64,000 nt of DNA from Streptomyces sp. NRRL WC-3618. GTDB lineage: Bacteria > Actinomycetota > Actinomycetes > Streptomycetales > Streptomycetaceae. The stretch covers positions 1 to 64,000 of the forward strand of contig NZ_LGDW01000073.1 in assembly GCF_001280005.1 (NCBI RefSeq), given 5' to 3'. Shown piece by piece: positions 9,073 through 19,725 of this stretch. The notes below the pieces were generated by a model. It made no database searches and had not been told where the DNA came from. It was given only the letters and a program-made list of their open reading frames with translations. Both the position numbers and the translations under genes were made by a program. The stretch's first letter is position 1. Each line of letters starts with the position of its first letter.

Positions 9073-9155
9073 GCGGCCTTGGCGGAACGGCAGACGCCTC
9101 GCGTTTAGGGCGCGATGGGAGCAATCCCGTGAGGGTTCGAATCCCTCAGGCCGCA
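9073..9155 (+). tRNA. tRNA-Leu (anticodon UAG)
   Basis: A class II tRNA of 83 nt. The acceptor arms GCGGCCT (9073-9079) and AGGCCGC (9148-9154) pair fully. The anticodon stem TCGCG/CGCGA encloses the loop TTTAGGG with anticodon TAG at 9106-9108. A long variable arm and the T-arm GAGGGTTCGAATCCCTC follow. CCA is not encoded. It should read CUN leucine codons and is not the bldA (UAA) tRNA. Confidence 0.95.
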
Positions 9156-9170
9156 CTTACCTTCACTTCT

Positions 9171-9205
9171 ATGGTCCGGCTTGCGACTTCTGCAAGCCGG
9201 ACCAT
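9171..9205. terminator. Bidirectional terminator between tRNA-Leu and rdgB
   Basis: A perfect 14-bp stem (ATGGTCCGGCTTGC and its complement) with a 7-nt loop, placed between the tRNA and the convergent rdgB gene. Confidence 0.85.
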
Positions 9206-9220
9206 CTTGGTAAGCACTCC

Positions 9221-9823
9221 TCAGCCCAGCAACTCCCGCACCACCGCCACCAACCCCCGGAACGCCTGCCCCCGATGGCTGATCGCGTTCTTCTCCGCCG
9301 CCGTCAGCTGGGCGCACGTCCTGGTCTCGCCCTCCGGCTGGAGGATCGGGTCGTAGCCGAAGCCGCCCGAGCCCTCCGGGGTGTGGCGGAGTACGCCCCT
9401 CAGGCGGCCCTCGACCACCCTCTCCGTGCCGTCCGGCAGGGCCAGTGCCGCCGCGCAGGCGAAATGGGCGCCCCTGTGTTCGTCCGCGATGTCGGAGAGC
9501 TGGGCCAGGAGCAGGTCAAGGTTGGCCCTGTCGTCTCCGTGCCGTCCTGACCAGCGGGCCGAGAAGATGCCCGGGGCGCCGTTCAGGACGTCCACGCACA
9601 GGCCCGAGTCGTCGGCCACCGCCGGGAGGCCTGTCGCCTGGGCCAGGGCGTGGGCCTTGAGGAGGGCGTTCTCCGCGAAGGTGACGCCTGTTTCCTTGAC
9701 GTCGGGGATGTCGGGGTAGGCGTCCGCGCCGACCAGGTCCATGGGGAGGGCCGCGTCGGCGAGGATCTGCCTCAGTTCGGTGATCTTTCCGGCGTTGCGG
9801 GTGGCGAGGATCAGGCGTGTCAT
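9221..9823 (-). CDS. rdgB: dITP/XTP pyrophosphatase, RdgB/HAM1 family
   Basis: A 200-residue enzyme that hydrolyses non-canonical purine nucleoside triphosphates (dITP, XTP) to monophosphate and pyrophosphate, keeping them out of DNA. Family motifs are all present: ILATRNAGKITEL at the start, TFAENALLKAHA, ADDSGLCVD, FGYDPI and SHRGQAF near the end. Length is normal. It lies downstream of rph on the same strand, an order common in actinobacteria. Confidence 0.96.
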   Translation of the reverse strand: MTRLILATRNAGKITELRQILADAALPMDLVGADAYPDIPDVKETGVTFAENALLKAHALAQATGLPAVADDSGLCVDVLNGAPGIFSARWSGRHGDDRANLDLLLAQLSDIADEHRGAHFACAAALALPDGTERVVEGRLRGVLRHTPEGSGGFGYDPILQPEGETRTCAQLTAAEKNAISHRGQAFRGLVAVVRELLG

Positions 9824-9866
9824 GGCGTCCAGTATCCCGGCCGTTCCGGGCTGGTCGGCGACCCGA

Positions 9867-10295
9867 TTACGACGTGCAGACCTTCGTCAGTTCGCCCGCC
9901 GCGTCCGCGACGCCGCTGACGTCCGGGGTCGCGTCGCCGTCCTTGATGGCCTTACGGACGTTGTCCACGGCCCTGTTGAGGCCGTCGACCGCCTTGTTGA
10001 CGTCGGTGTTGTCGGTCTTGTCACCGAGGTCGTCGAGGCTCTTGTCGATCGCCGCCAGGGCCTCGTCGGCCTGCGTCGGGTCGTTCACCGCGTTCTCGAC
10101 GGCCTGCTGGAGGTTGGAGACGCTGGTGGCGATGGCGTCGGCGGTCTGGACGCAGTCCAGGGCCTTGTTGACGGCGTCGCATCCGGTGGTGAGCCCGGCG
10201 GTCAGCGCGACGGCCGCCACGGTGGCGGCGACGGCTGTCACTCGGCGCCCCCGTCCGAGGCCTCGGGCGTTACGGAGTCGGCGGCTGACGGGCAT
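9867..10295 (-). CDS. Putative lipoprotein, helical
   Basis: A 142-residue protein with a basic N-terminus, a hydrophobic stretch (TAVAATVAAVALTAGL) and a lipobox-like LTTGC, so it is probably an exported lipoprotein anchored at that Cys. The rest is predicted helical and acidic, with repeated Asp-rich NKAVDGLNRAVDNVRKAI segments and a C-terminal Cys (KVCTS) that could pair with the Cys in ALDCVQ. No family function recognised. It sits between rph and rdgB, with a terminator separating it from rph. Confidence 0.75.
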   Translation of the reverse strand: MPVSRRLRNARGLGRGRRVTAVAATVAAVALTAGLTTGCDAVNKALDCVQTADAIATSVSNLQQAVENAVNDPTQADEALAAIDKSLDDLGDKTDNTDVNKAVDGLNRAVDNVRKAIKDGDATPDVSGVADAAGELTKVCTS

Positions 10296-10320
10296 GGTTC
10301 GGTTCCCTCCGTTGACTGGC

Positions 10321-10354
10321 CGGGCGTACGGCGGTACTCGTCGCCGTACGCCCG
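10321..10354 (-). terminator. Terminator downstream of rph
   Basis: A 13-bp perfect stem (CGGGCGTACGGCG and its complement) with an 8-nt loop; on the minus strand it follows the rph stop. Confidence 0.75.
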
Positions 10355-10433
10355 AATGTTTCTTCTTGTCCCTGGAGACGCGGTGGAGCTGCTGCGCGGT
10401 TGCCCGCGACCGTCACCTTATTTGGTGCGCCCT

Positions 10434-11171
<738 letters not shown>

Positions 11172-11198
11172 GGCGACGAGCCTAGCCGTTACGGCGGA

Positions 11199-11230
11199 AG
11201 GGGCCCTTCCCGTGGTGGGAGAGGGCCCCT
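11199..11230 (-). terminator. Terminator between the PTS IIB gene and rph
   Basis: AGGGGCCCT pairs with AGGGCCCCT, then a one-base bulge and a TCCC/GGGA extension close a 5-nt loop. It sits 33 nt past the IIB stop. Confidence 0.7.
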
Positions 11231-11263
11231 CAGGGGGTGAACGTCCGTACTAATCAAGGGTGT

Positions 11264-11497
11264 TCACATCATGTCCTCGATGTCCGCGGCGATCGGGTCG
11301 GCGTCCGTGCCGATGACGACCTGGATGGCGGTGCCCATCTTGACGACGCCGTGGGCGCCGGCGGCCTTGAGGGCCGCGTCGTCGACCAGGGCGGGGTCGA
11401 TGACCTCGCAGCGCAGGCGGGTGATGCAGCCTTCGACTTCTTCGATGTTGTCGAGGCCGCCGAGTCCGGCGACGATCTTCTCTGCCTTGGTGGACAT
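11264..11497 (-). CDS. nagF: PTS glucose/N-acetylglucosamine IIB component
   Basis: A 77-residue phosphocarrier domain. The phosphorylated Cys lies in the family motif EGCITRLRCEV (C24), and KAAGAHGVVKMG with the IGTDADPIA tail are typical of glucose-family IIB. It takes phosphate from IIA(Crr, not in this window) and passes it to sugar bound by the IIC protein encoded divergently. Short self-standing IIB proteins of this size are known in Streptomyces GlcNAc uptake (NagF). The symbol is assigned from that arrangement. Confidence 0.92.
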   Translation of the reverse strand: MSTKAEKIVAGLGGLDNIEEVEGCITRLRCEVIDPALVDDAALKAAGAHGVVKMGTAIQVVIGTDADPIAADIEDMM

Positions 11498-11580
11498 GTC
11501 CTACTCCCTGGTCCGAGCCACTTTGTCGCAGTAACCCACAGTTGGCCGATCTTCGCGAGCGGTCTGCGCACTGTTCGCGG

Positions 11581-11596
11581 ACTGGTCTACACCAGT
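11581..11596. promoter_or_regulatory. DasR-type operator (dre) 1
   Basis: ACTGGTCTACACCAGT fits the Streptomyces dre pattern (ACTGGTCTAGACCACT, from memory) and lies 84 bp before the IIB start, so it probably controls the IIB promoter. DasR releases such sites when glucosamine-6-phosphate accumulates. Confidence 0.8.
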
Positions 11597-11649
11597 CTGC
11601 ATCTGTTGTGAAATCGAGGGTTCCTTATGCGGCCTTCACCGTGCTACAA

Positions 11650-11665
11650 CATGGTCTACACCACT
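11650..11665. promoter_or_regulatory. DasR-type operator (dre) 2
   Basis: CATGGTCTACACCACT matches the dre pattern and lies 36 bp before the IIC start codon. It is one base from dre 3 in the opposite orientation, and the two together form a larger inverted repeat. Confidence 0.75.
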
Positions 11666-11666
11666 G

Positions 11667-11682
11667 ACTGGTGTAGACCACG
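11667..11682. promoter_or_regulatory. DasR-type operator (dre) 3
   Basis: ACTGGTGTAGACCACG matches the dre pattern and ends 19 bp before the IIC start codon, directly next to dre 2. Confidence 0.78.
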
Positions 11683-11701
11683 TTCACCCGTTGGAGGATG
11701 T

Positions 11702-13006
<1,305 letters not shown>

Positions 13007-13029
13007 GCCGTGCCGTACGGCATGACATG

Positions 13030-13062
13030 GGCCCCGGAACCCGCCGACTCGGTTCCGGGGCC
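13030..13062 (+). terminator. Terminator downstream of the PTS IIC gene
   Basis: A 12-bp perfect stem (GGCCCCGGAACC and its complement) with a 9-nt loop, followed by TTCGTG. Confidence 0.85.
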
Positions 13063-13081
13063 TTCGTGTGCGTACCGGGCG

Positions 13082-13834
13082 TCAGATCTCGTACGACGCG
13101 CGAGGCGCCGCCAGTTCCACCGGGCCCCTGAACACCTCGCGGGCGTCAGCGAGGTTGACCTGCGGGTCGGTCCACGGGGGGATGTGGGTGAGTATGAGCT
13201 TGCGCGCGCCCGCGCGGTTCGCCGTCTCGCCTGCCTCGCGGCCGTTGAGGTGCAGGTCCGGGATGTTCTCCTTGCCGTGCGTGAACGCGGCCTCGCAGAG
13301 GAACAGGTCGGTTTCGCGGGCGAGTTGGTCCAGCGCGTCGCTGGTGCCGGTGTCACCGGAGTACGTGAGCGACTTCCCGGCGTGCTCGATCCGGATGCCG
13401 TACGCCTCCACCGGGTGGCGCACCCGTTCGGTGTGGACGGTGAACGGGCCGACGTCGAAGGTGCTCGGCTTGACCGTGTGGAAGTCGAAGACCTCGCTCA
13501 TGGAGGAGGCGGTGGGGGTGTCGCCGTACGCGACGGTGAGGCGGTGCTCGGTGCCCTCGGGGCCGTAGACCGGGATCGGGTCGCAGCGTCCGCCGTCGTG
13601 TCGGTAGTACCGGGCGACGAAGTACGCGCACATGTCGATGCAGTGGTCGGCGTGCAGATGGCTGAGGAAGATCGCGTCGAGGTCGTAGAGACCGCAGTGG
13701 CGCTGCAACTCACCAAGGGCACCGTTGCCCATGTCGAGGAGCAGCCGGAAGCCGTCGGCCTCTACGAGGTAGCTCGAACAGGCCGATTCCGCGGACGGGA
13801 ACGACCCCGAGCAGCCGACGACGGTGAGCTTCAT
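13082..13834 (-). CDS. MBL-fold metal-dependent hydrolase (RNase Z-like)
   Basis: A 250-residue metallo-beta-lactamase-fold protein. It starts MKLTVVGCSGSFPS and has the metal-binding SHLHADHCID motif, YSGDTG and LILTHIPPW, a pattern close to ElaC/RNase Z-like and cyclic phosphodiesterase-like hydrolases. I used the ATG at 13834, which has GGAGG 9 nt before it, rather than the longer open frame. The substrate is unknown. It lies convergent to the PTS gene. Confidence 0.88.
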   Translation of the reverse strand: MKLTVVGCSGSFPSAESACSSYLVEADGFRLLLDMGNGALGELQRHCGLYDLDAIFLSHLHADHCIDMCAYFVARYYRHDGGRCDPIPVYGPEGTEHRLTVAYGDTPTASSMSEVFDFHTVKPSTFDVGPFTVHTERVRHPVEAYGIRIEHAGKSLTYSGDTGTSDALDQLARETDLFLCEAAFTHGKENIPDLHLNGREAGETANRAGARKLILTHIPPWTDPQVNLADAREVFRGPVELAAPRASYEI

Positions 13835-14040
13835 AAAGCAGAAACCTCCGCGGGCGGGGAGCGTCAAAACAAGGGTGAACGGGGTTCTTGCGGTGCCTTC
13901 GAGCGTAAGGCGCAAAACCCCCTGTCGCTCCTCCGCCTGGGGCTGTTGTGGGCGAACTCACCTGCGCTGTCACCGGTTCGGCTGGACGGGAAGCACCCGT
14001 AGGGGGACGGGGCGGGAAGTGCGCCGGTACCGTCTTCCGT

Positions 14041-14508
14041 ATGGACACGTCATGGTGGCTCGCCCTGGCGGCCGTCGTGCTGCTCGCGCTGGTCGCGGCG
14101 CTGGTGGACGGCTGGGGACGCGGGCATCGGCCCCCGAGGCGCGGGAGTCGGCCGCCGGGGCGCGCCGAGGGGCCGAAAGGGCAGCGGGGGCGGGCTGTGC
14201 GGCCGCGGCCCGCGGAGATCTGGTGGGCGAACGTGCCTTTCGAGGACGGCCCCGGAGGCAAGGACCGGCCGTGCCTGGTGCTCACGGTGCGTGGGCGGCG
14301 GGCGACGGTCGCGAAGATCACCAGCAAGTACCACCACGAGCGGCCAGGGGTGATCCCGCTGCCGCCGGGTGCGGTGGGCGACGCGCAGGGGCGGCCGAGT
14401 TTTCTGGAGACGGGCGAGTTGCGGGACCTGCATCTGGGGGAGTTCCGGCGGCGGGTGGGGGTGGCGGACCCGGCCCTGTGGGACCAGGTCCGACACCTCG
14501 CGCCGTGA
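14041..14508 (+). CDS. PemK/MazF-family protein with membrane anchor
   Basis: A 155-residue protein: an N-terminal hydrophobic helix (WWLALAAVVLLALVAALV, residues 5-22), a basic Pro/Arg/Gly linker (about 26-55), then a MazF/PemK-like beta-barrel (AEIWWANVPF, KDRPCLVLTV, VAKITSKYH, VIPLPPG, SFLETGELRDL). MazF proteins are usually soluble mRNA interferases of ~110 residues with an antitoxin upstream. Here no antitoxin gene is adjacent and a membrane anchor is present, so a toxin role is uncertain. It is divergent from the MBL gene. Confidence 0.82.
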   Translation: MDTSWWLALAAVVLLALVAALVDGWGRGHRPPRRGSRPPGRAEGPKGQRGRAVRPRPAEIWWANVPFEDGPGGKDRPCLVLTVRGRRATVAKITSKYHHERPGVIPLPPGAVGDAQGRPSFLETGELRDLHLGEFRRRVGVADPALWDQVRHLAP

Positions 14509-14527
14509 TGTCCGTAAATCTGGGGGC

Positions 14528-15773
<1,246 letters not shown>

Positions 15774-15852
15774 GGCTCGGGGCTCCTGTCGGGAGTGGTA
15801 GGTCGATGGGCGCGCGGCGGCGCGTAAAACGGGGTTAACGCAGGTCACGCAT

Positions 15853-15872
15853 GTGAGGCGCCGCGGGCTCAC
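15853..15872 (-). promoter_or_regulatory. Possible attenuator hairpin between leader peptide and cysO
   Basis: GTGAG and CTCAC form short arms around a GC-rich 10-nt spacer, 26 nt past the leader-peptide stop. The stem is weak; it is listed because a leader peptide without an adjacent structure would be odd. Confidence 0.3.
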
Positions 15873-15897
15873 GGCCGTACGGCGGCAGGGTGCAGCA

Positions 15898-15996
15898 TCA
15901 ACAGATGGCGCTTGCCAGCCTGCACAGGTCGACGTGCAGCCGCGCCACGAGCAGCGGGGTGCCCGGCGTCTTCTCGCTCACGTCGTAGGAAACCAT
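15898..15996 (-). CDS. Candidate cysteine leader peptide upstream of cysO
   Basis: A 32-residue open frame ending in RLHVDLCRLASAIC, with two cysteines among its last eight residues. Short peptides with a RxHVDLxRxxxxxC core are annotated as putative leader peptides before sulfur-assimilation genes in actinomycetes (from memory). It lies 124 bp before cysO on the same strand. Ribosome stalling at the Cys codons when charged tRNA-Cys is low could control cysO-cysM expression. No strong Shine-Dalgarno is seen; the ATG is therefore tentative, and a shorter version from an internal GTG is possible. Confidence 0.65.
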   Translation of the reverse strand: MVSYDVSEKTPGTPLLVARLHVDLCRLASAIC

Positions 15997-16093
15997 GGGC
16001 TCATCGTATCGATTCCCGGTCCGGATTCTGGAGGCCTGTCCCGCACTCTGGACATTTTCGAGCCGCCTGGTGAGATCGCCAGGTCGCAGGGCG

Positions 16094-16129
16094 GTCAGTA
16101 CACCTGTCAGTACACCTGTCAGTACGCCT
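16094..16129 (-). repeat. Three 12-bp stop-codon repeats at the mec 3' end
   Basis: GTCAGTACACCT twice and GTCAGTACGCCT once lie head to tail. The unit at 16118 contains the TGA of the mec gene. As 12 is a multiple of three, the two downstream copies put further TGA stops in the same frame. Confidence 0.9.
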
Positions 16130-16541
16130 CTACGACGTTGACCGCTTCCTCCGTGACGACGCCCTCGATGATGCGGAAGGAGCGGAACTGGAAGTCGCCG
16201 GCGCCGTCCGTGTCGCGGGTCGAGACGAGGACGTAGTGGGCCTGGGGTTCGTGGGCGTAGGAGATGTCGGTGCGGGACGGATACGCCTCGGTCATGGTGT
16301 GGGAGTGGTAGACGATCACCGCCTCCTCGTCGCGGTCCCACATCTCGTCGTGCACCTTCTTGTGCTCGCCGCTGTCGAACTCGTAGAACGTCGGCGAACC
16401 GGCCGCGTTCAGCATCGGGATGAAGCGCTCGGGCCGGTCCGAGCCCTCCGGGCCGGCGACGACGCCGCATGCCTCGTCGGGGTGGTCCTTGCGCGCGTGG
16501 GCGACGATCTGGTCGACGAGGGCCTGGGTGATGGTCAGCAT
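16119..16541 (-). CDS. mec: JAMM metalloprotease, Mec-like (MPN/Mov34 family)
   Basis: A 140-residue Zn protease with a full JAMM motif: E23 in PDEACGVVAG and HSHTMTEAYPSRTD (H79, H81, S89, D92). In mycobacteria, Mec releases cysteine from the CysO-cysteine adduct. The same activity could also trim the C-terminal Met-Ala from CysO here, as QbsD does for QbsE in pseudomonads. Its gene lies upstream of the leader peptide and cysO on the same strand and is preceded by a terminator, so it probably has its own promoter. Confidence 0.92.
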   Translation of the reverse strand: MLTITQALVDQIVAHARKDHPDEACGVVAGPEGSDRPERFIPMLNAAGSPTFYEFDSGEHKKVHDEMWDRDEEAVIVYHSHTMTEAYPSRTDISYAHEPQAHYVLVSTRDTDGAGDFQFRSFRIIEGVVTEEAVNVVEAY

Positions 16542-16561
16542 GCTGGCCAGGATAAGCAGAG

Positions 16562-16598
16562 GGGCCCTCCCGTACCGAGGGGTGGTACGGGAGGGCCC
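16562..16598 (-). terminator. Terminator between the DUF2017 gene and mec
   Basis: A 15-bp perfect stem (GGGCCCTCCCGTACC and its complement) with a 7-nt loop, downstream of the DUF2017 gene. Confidence 0.88.
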
Positions 16599-16644
16599 AC
16601 ATGCCGGAATCTCGTGACGCCTCAGAGGATCAGGGCACGATCAC

Positions 16645-16668
16645 GGCATCACAGCATCAAGGCATCAG
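16645..16668 (-). repeat. Imperfect 8-bp stop-codon repeats at the DUF2017 3' end
   Basis: CGGCATCA, CAGCATCA and AGGCATCA lie head to tail (plus strand). On the minus strand each unit begins TGATGC, and the gene's own TGA is one of them. Confidence 0.65.
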
Positions 16669-17262
16669 CGTGGCGACCAGGGTCTCCTGCAGCCCGCCGA
16701 GCCACAGGTACGCCATCACCAGCGCCTTGCGCGGGTCGTCGTCCGGCAGTCGGTAGAGGAGGTCGGCGTCCTCCTCGGCGACGATGTCCAGGCGCGAGCC
16801 GATCGCCAGGCGCAGGTCGTTGAGGGTGCCCAGCCACTGTTGGGACTCCTCGTGGGACAGCTTGAGCACCGCGCCCCCGTCACCGGCGGGCGTCAGCGCG
16901 TCCAGGGAGCGGATCACCGCGAGGGCGCCGTCGCGTTTGCCGGTGCGCAGGTCGTTCTCGGTGAACCGGCGGAACTCGGCGGCGTGCTCGCGCTCCTCCG
17001 CGGCCTGCTCGGGCGATGACGGTACGTCGACGGGGTCGCCGTAGGCGTCCGGGAACAGTCGCTTGAGGACGGGGTCGGAGGGGGGCTCGGTCGGGCCCTC
17101 GGCGAACAGCTCGGCGAGCGGGTCGTCGGAGGCGTCCTCGGCGGGGCCGGGGCCGATCAGCTCGAGGAGCTGGACGGACAGCGACCGGATGATGGAGATC
17201 TCGACGTCGTCGAGCGCGATGGCCGCGCCGCCGCCGGGGATCGGTTCGAATTGTCCTGACAT
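16657..17262 (-). CDS. DUF2017 family protein
   Basis: A 201-residue, mostly helical acidic protein. Recognised by ALDDVEISIIRSLSVQLLEL near the start and by LRLAIGSRLDI and LYRLPDDDPRKAL near the end, the usual pattern of the actinobacterial DUF2017 family. Its gene follows clpS by 12 bp on the same strand, an arrangement that is widely conserved and suggests a link with ClpS-dependent proteolysis, but no function is established. Confidence 0.88.
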   Translation of the reverse strand: MSGQFEPIPGGGAAIALDDVEISIIRSLSVQLLELIGPGPAEDASDDPLAELFAEGPTEPPSDPVLKRLFPDAYGDPVDVPSSPEQAAEEREHAAEFRRFTENDLRTGKRDGALAVIRSLDALTPAGDGGAVLKLSHEESQQWLGTLNDLRLAIGSRLDIVAEEDADLLYRLPDDDPRKALVMAYLWLGGLQETLVATLMP

Positions 17263-17274
17263 GAAGTGAGTTCG

Positions 17275-17583
17275 CTACTTCCGGTCCTGCTGAAGGGTGG
17301 CCCACAGACCGTAGCCGTGCATGGCCTGCACGTCGCGTTCCATCTCCTCGCGGCTGCCGCTGGAGACAACCGCCCGGCCTTTGTGGTGGACGTCCTTCAT
17401 GAGCTTGGTGGCCTTGTCCTTCGGATAGCCGAAGTAGGTCTGGAAGACGTAGGTCACATAGCTCATGAGGTTGACCGGGTCGTTGTGGACGATGGTGACC
17501 CAGGGGACGTCGGGCTCGGGTACGGCGAAGGTCTCCTCCGCCGACTCGGTGCGTTCGATCTCTACGGGAGCGGGTGACGTCAC
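17275..17583 (-). CDS. clpS: ClpS, ATP-dependent Clp protease adaptor
   Basis: A 102-residue adaptor that delivers N-degron substrates to ClpCP/ClpAP. Family motifs: [46 protein letters not shown] and the C-terminal [16 protein letters not shown] contains the Asn/Asp of the N-degron pocket. I chose the GTG at 17583 ([11 protein letters not shown]), giving the usual length; the frame is open further upstream without support. It is divergent from pncB. Confidence 0.94.
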   Translation of the reverse strand: MTSPAPVEIERTESAEETFAVPEPDVPWVTIVHNDPVNLMSYVTYVFQTYFGYPKDKATKLMKDVHHKGRAVVSSGSREEMERDVQAMHGYGLWATLQQDRK

Positions 17584-17669
17584 ATGCCCATGCTGCCACC
17601 AGAAGGGGGTCACCGGCCAAATCAAGCTGGAAATCGTCAAAGTGACGAGATGGGGGTAGCATCCCCTCC

Positions 17670-19010
17670 ATGAACACAGCGGGCATTGGGCTGCCGGTGG
17701 ACGTCCCCTCGACGGCGCTCTTCACGGATCACTACGAGCTGACGATGCTGCAGGCCGCCCTGAGGGCGGGCACCGCCGACCGGCGGTCGGTCTTCGAGGT
17801 CTTCACCCGGCGGCTGCCCGAGGGGCGCCGTTACGGTGTCGTCGCGGGCACCGGGCGGGTGCTGGACGCGGTGGAGAACTTCCGTTTCGACGCGAACGTC
17901 CTCGGCTTCCTGCGCGAGCGCCGGATCGTCGACGAGGAGACCGTCGACTGGCTGGCCTCGTACCGGTTCGACGGGGACATCTGGGGCTATCCTGAGGGCG
18001 AGGTCTACTTCCCGGGCTCGCCGGTCCTCAGGGTCGAGGGCTCCTTCGCGGAGTGCGTGCTGCTCGAGACGGTGATCCTCTCCATCCTCAACCACGACTC
18101 GGCCATCGCGGCGGCCGCGTCCCGGATGGCCTCGGCCGCCGGTGACCGCCCGCTGATCGAGATGGGCGCCCGGCGCACCCACGAGCTTGCCGCGGTGGCC
18201 GCGTCCCGGGCCGCGTACGTCGGCGGTTTCTCGACCACGTCCGACCTGGCCGCCGGTTTCCGCTACGGCATCCCGACCGTCGGGACGAGCGCCCACGCGT
18301 TCACCCTGCTCCACGACCGCGAGCGGGACGCCTTCCAGGCCCAGGTCGAGTCGCTGGGCCGCGGCACGACGCTACTGGTGGACACGTACGACGTGACCGA
18401 GGCGGTACGGGCGGCGGTGGAGGTCGCCGGGCCGGAGCTGGGCGCGGTGCGCATCGACTCCGGGGATCTGCTCCTGGTCGCGCACCGGGTGCGGCAGCAG
18501 CTGGACGCGCTGGGCGCGGAGCGGACGCGGATCATCGTGACCTCGGACCTCGACGAGTACGCGATCGCCTCGCTGGCGGCGGCGCCGGTGGACGCGTACG
18601 GGGTCGGCACCCAGCTGGTGACGGGTTCCGGCCACCCCACGTGCTCCATGGTCTACAAACTCGTCGCCCGCGCGGAGTCGGCGGACCCGAACGCTCCGCT
18701 GGTCCCGGTGGCGAAGAAGTCGAGCGGCGGGAAGACGTCGATCGGGGGCCGGAAGTGGGCGGCCCGACGGCTCGACCGGGACGGGGTCGCGGAGGCCGAG
18801 GTGATCGGTACGGGGCCGGTGCCCGGTGAGCTGGCGGACCGGCAGCTGCTGGTGGAGCTGGTCAAGGGCGGTCAGGTGATCGCCCGCGAGCCGCTGGATG
18901 TCGTACGGGACCGGCATGCCGTCGCGCGCGCGAACCTGCCGCTGTCGGCGACCCAGCTGTCGCGCGGGGAGGCCGTCATTCCGACGGAGTACTTCCACCT
19001 GGGTACCTGA
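17670..19010 (+). CDS. pncB: Nicotinate phosphoribosyltransferase
   Basis: A 446-residue enzyme converting nicotinate and PRPP to nicotinate mononucleotide in NAD salvage. Recognised by [84 protein letters not shown] and [14 protein letters not shown]. Its partner nicotinamidase is encoded 130 bp downstream, so nicotinamide is recycled to NaMN by the pair. Confidence 0.96.
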   Translation: MNTAGIGLPVDVPSTALFTDHYELTMLQAALRAGTADRRSVFEVFTRRLPEGRRYGVVAGTGRVLDAVENFRFDANVLGFLRERRIVDEETVDWLASYRFDGDIWGYPEGEVYFPGSPVLRVEGSFAECVLLETVILSILNHDSAIAAAASRMASAAGDRPLIEMGARRTHELAAVAASRAAYVGGFSTTSDLAAGFRYGIPTVGTSAHAFTLLHDRERDAFQAQVESLGRGTTLLVDTYDVTEAVRAAVEVAGPELGAVRIDSGDLLLVAHRVRQQLDALGAERTRIIVTSDLDEYAIASLAAAPVDAYGVGTQLVTGSGHPTCSMVYKLVARAESADPNAPLVPVAKKSSGGKTSIGGRKWAARRLDRDGVAEAEVIGTGPVPGELADRQLLVELVKGGQVIAREPLDVVRDRHAVARANLPLSATQLSRGEAVIPTEYFHLGT

Positions 19011-19140
19011 CACCCAGGGGCGCAGGGGCAACAGGCTTCTTCGCGCGCCGGTTGCCCCGAATGCCCCCTCCCGAAGCGGAGCCGAAGTCTCTAGGCTCGG
19101 AAGTTCACATATTCACATCGGCAGTCGAAGGAATCCGACC

Positions 19141-19725
19141 ATGCGCCGCGCCTTGATCGTCGTAGACGTGCAGAACGACTTCTGCGAGGGAGGCAGTCTC
19201 GCGGTGGCCGGGGGCTCCGATGTCGCCGCCGCGATCACCGAGCTGATCGGGCAGGCCCCCGCCGGATACCGCCATGTCGTGGCGACCCGCGACCACCACA
19301 TCGCCCCCGGCGGTCACTTCGCCGACAACCCCGACTTCCAGCACTCCTGGCCCGCGCACTGCGTGGCCGGCACGGAGGGCGTCGGTTTCCACCCGAACTT
19401 CGCCCCGGCGGTCGCCTCCGGCGCGATCGACGCCGTCTTCGACAAGGGCGCGTACGCGGCGGCCTACAGCGGCTTCGAGGGCGCCGACGAGAACGGGGTC
19501 GCGCTGGGCGACTGGCTGCGGGCGCGTGAGATCGACGAGGTCGACGTGGTCGGCATCGCGACCGACCACTGCGTCAAGGCGACCGCCCTGGACGCGGCGC
19601 GCGAGGGCTTCCGTACGCAGGTGCTGCTCGACCTCACGGCCGGGGTGGCCGAGGGGACGACGGAACGGGCACTGGAGGAGCTGCGGGCGGCGGGCGTGGA
19701 GCTGTCGGGGAAGCCGGTCGTGTAG
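19141..19725 (+). CDS. pncA: Nicotinamidase (isochorismatase-fold)
   Basis: A 194-residue amidase converting nicotinamide to nicotinate. The catalytic Asp is in VDVQNDFCEGGSL, the Lys in VFDKGAYAAAYSGF and the nucleophilic Cys in GIATDHCVKATALDA. Length and motifs are typical. It follows pncB on the same strand. The frame is open upstream, but conserved sequence begins at the ATG MRRALIVVDV. Confidence 0.95.
   Translation: MRRALIVVDVQNDFCEGGSLAVAGGSDVAAAITELIGQAPAGYRHVVATRDHHIAPGGHFADNPDFQHSWPAHCVAGTEGVGFHPNFAPAVASGAIDAVFDKGAYAAAYSGFEGADENGVALGDWLRAREIDEVDVVGIATDHCVKATALDAAREGFRTQVLLDLTAGVAEGTTERALEELRAAGVELSGKPVV

Noticed and set aside
9073..9155. The tRNA-Leu as bldA
   Set aside because: The anticodon is TAG, not TAA, so it does not read TTA codons as its cognate.
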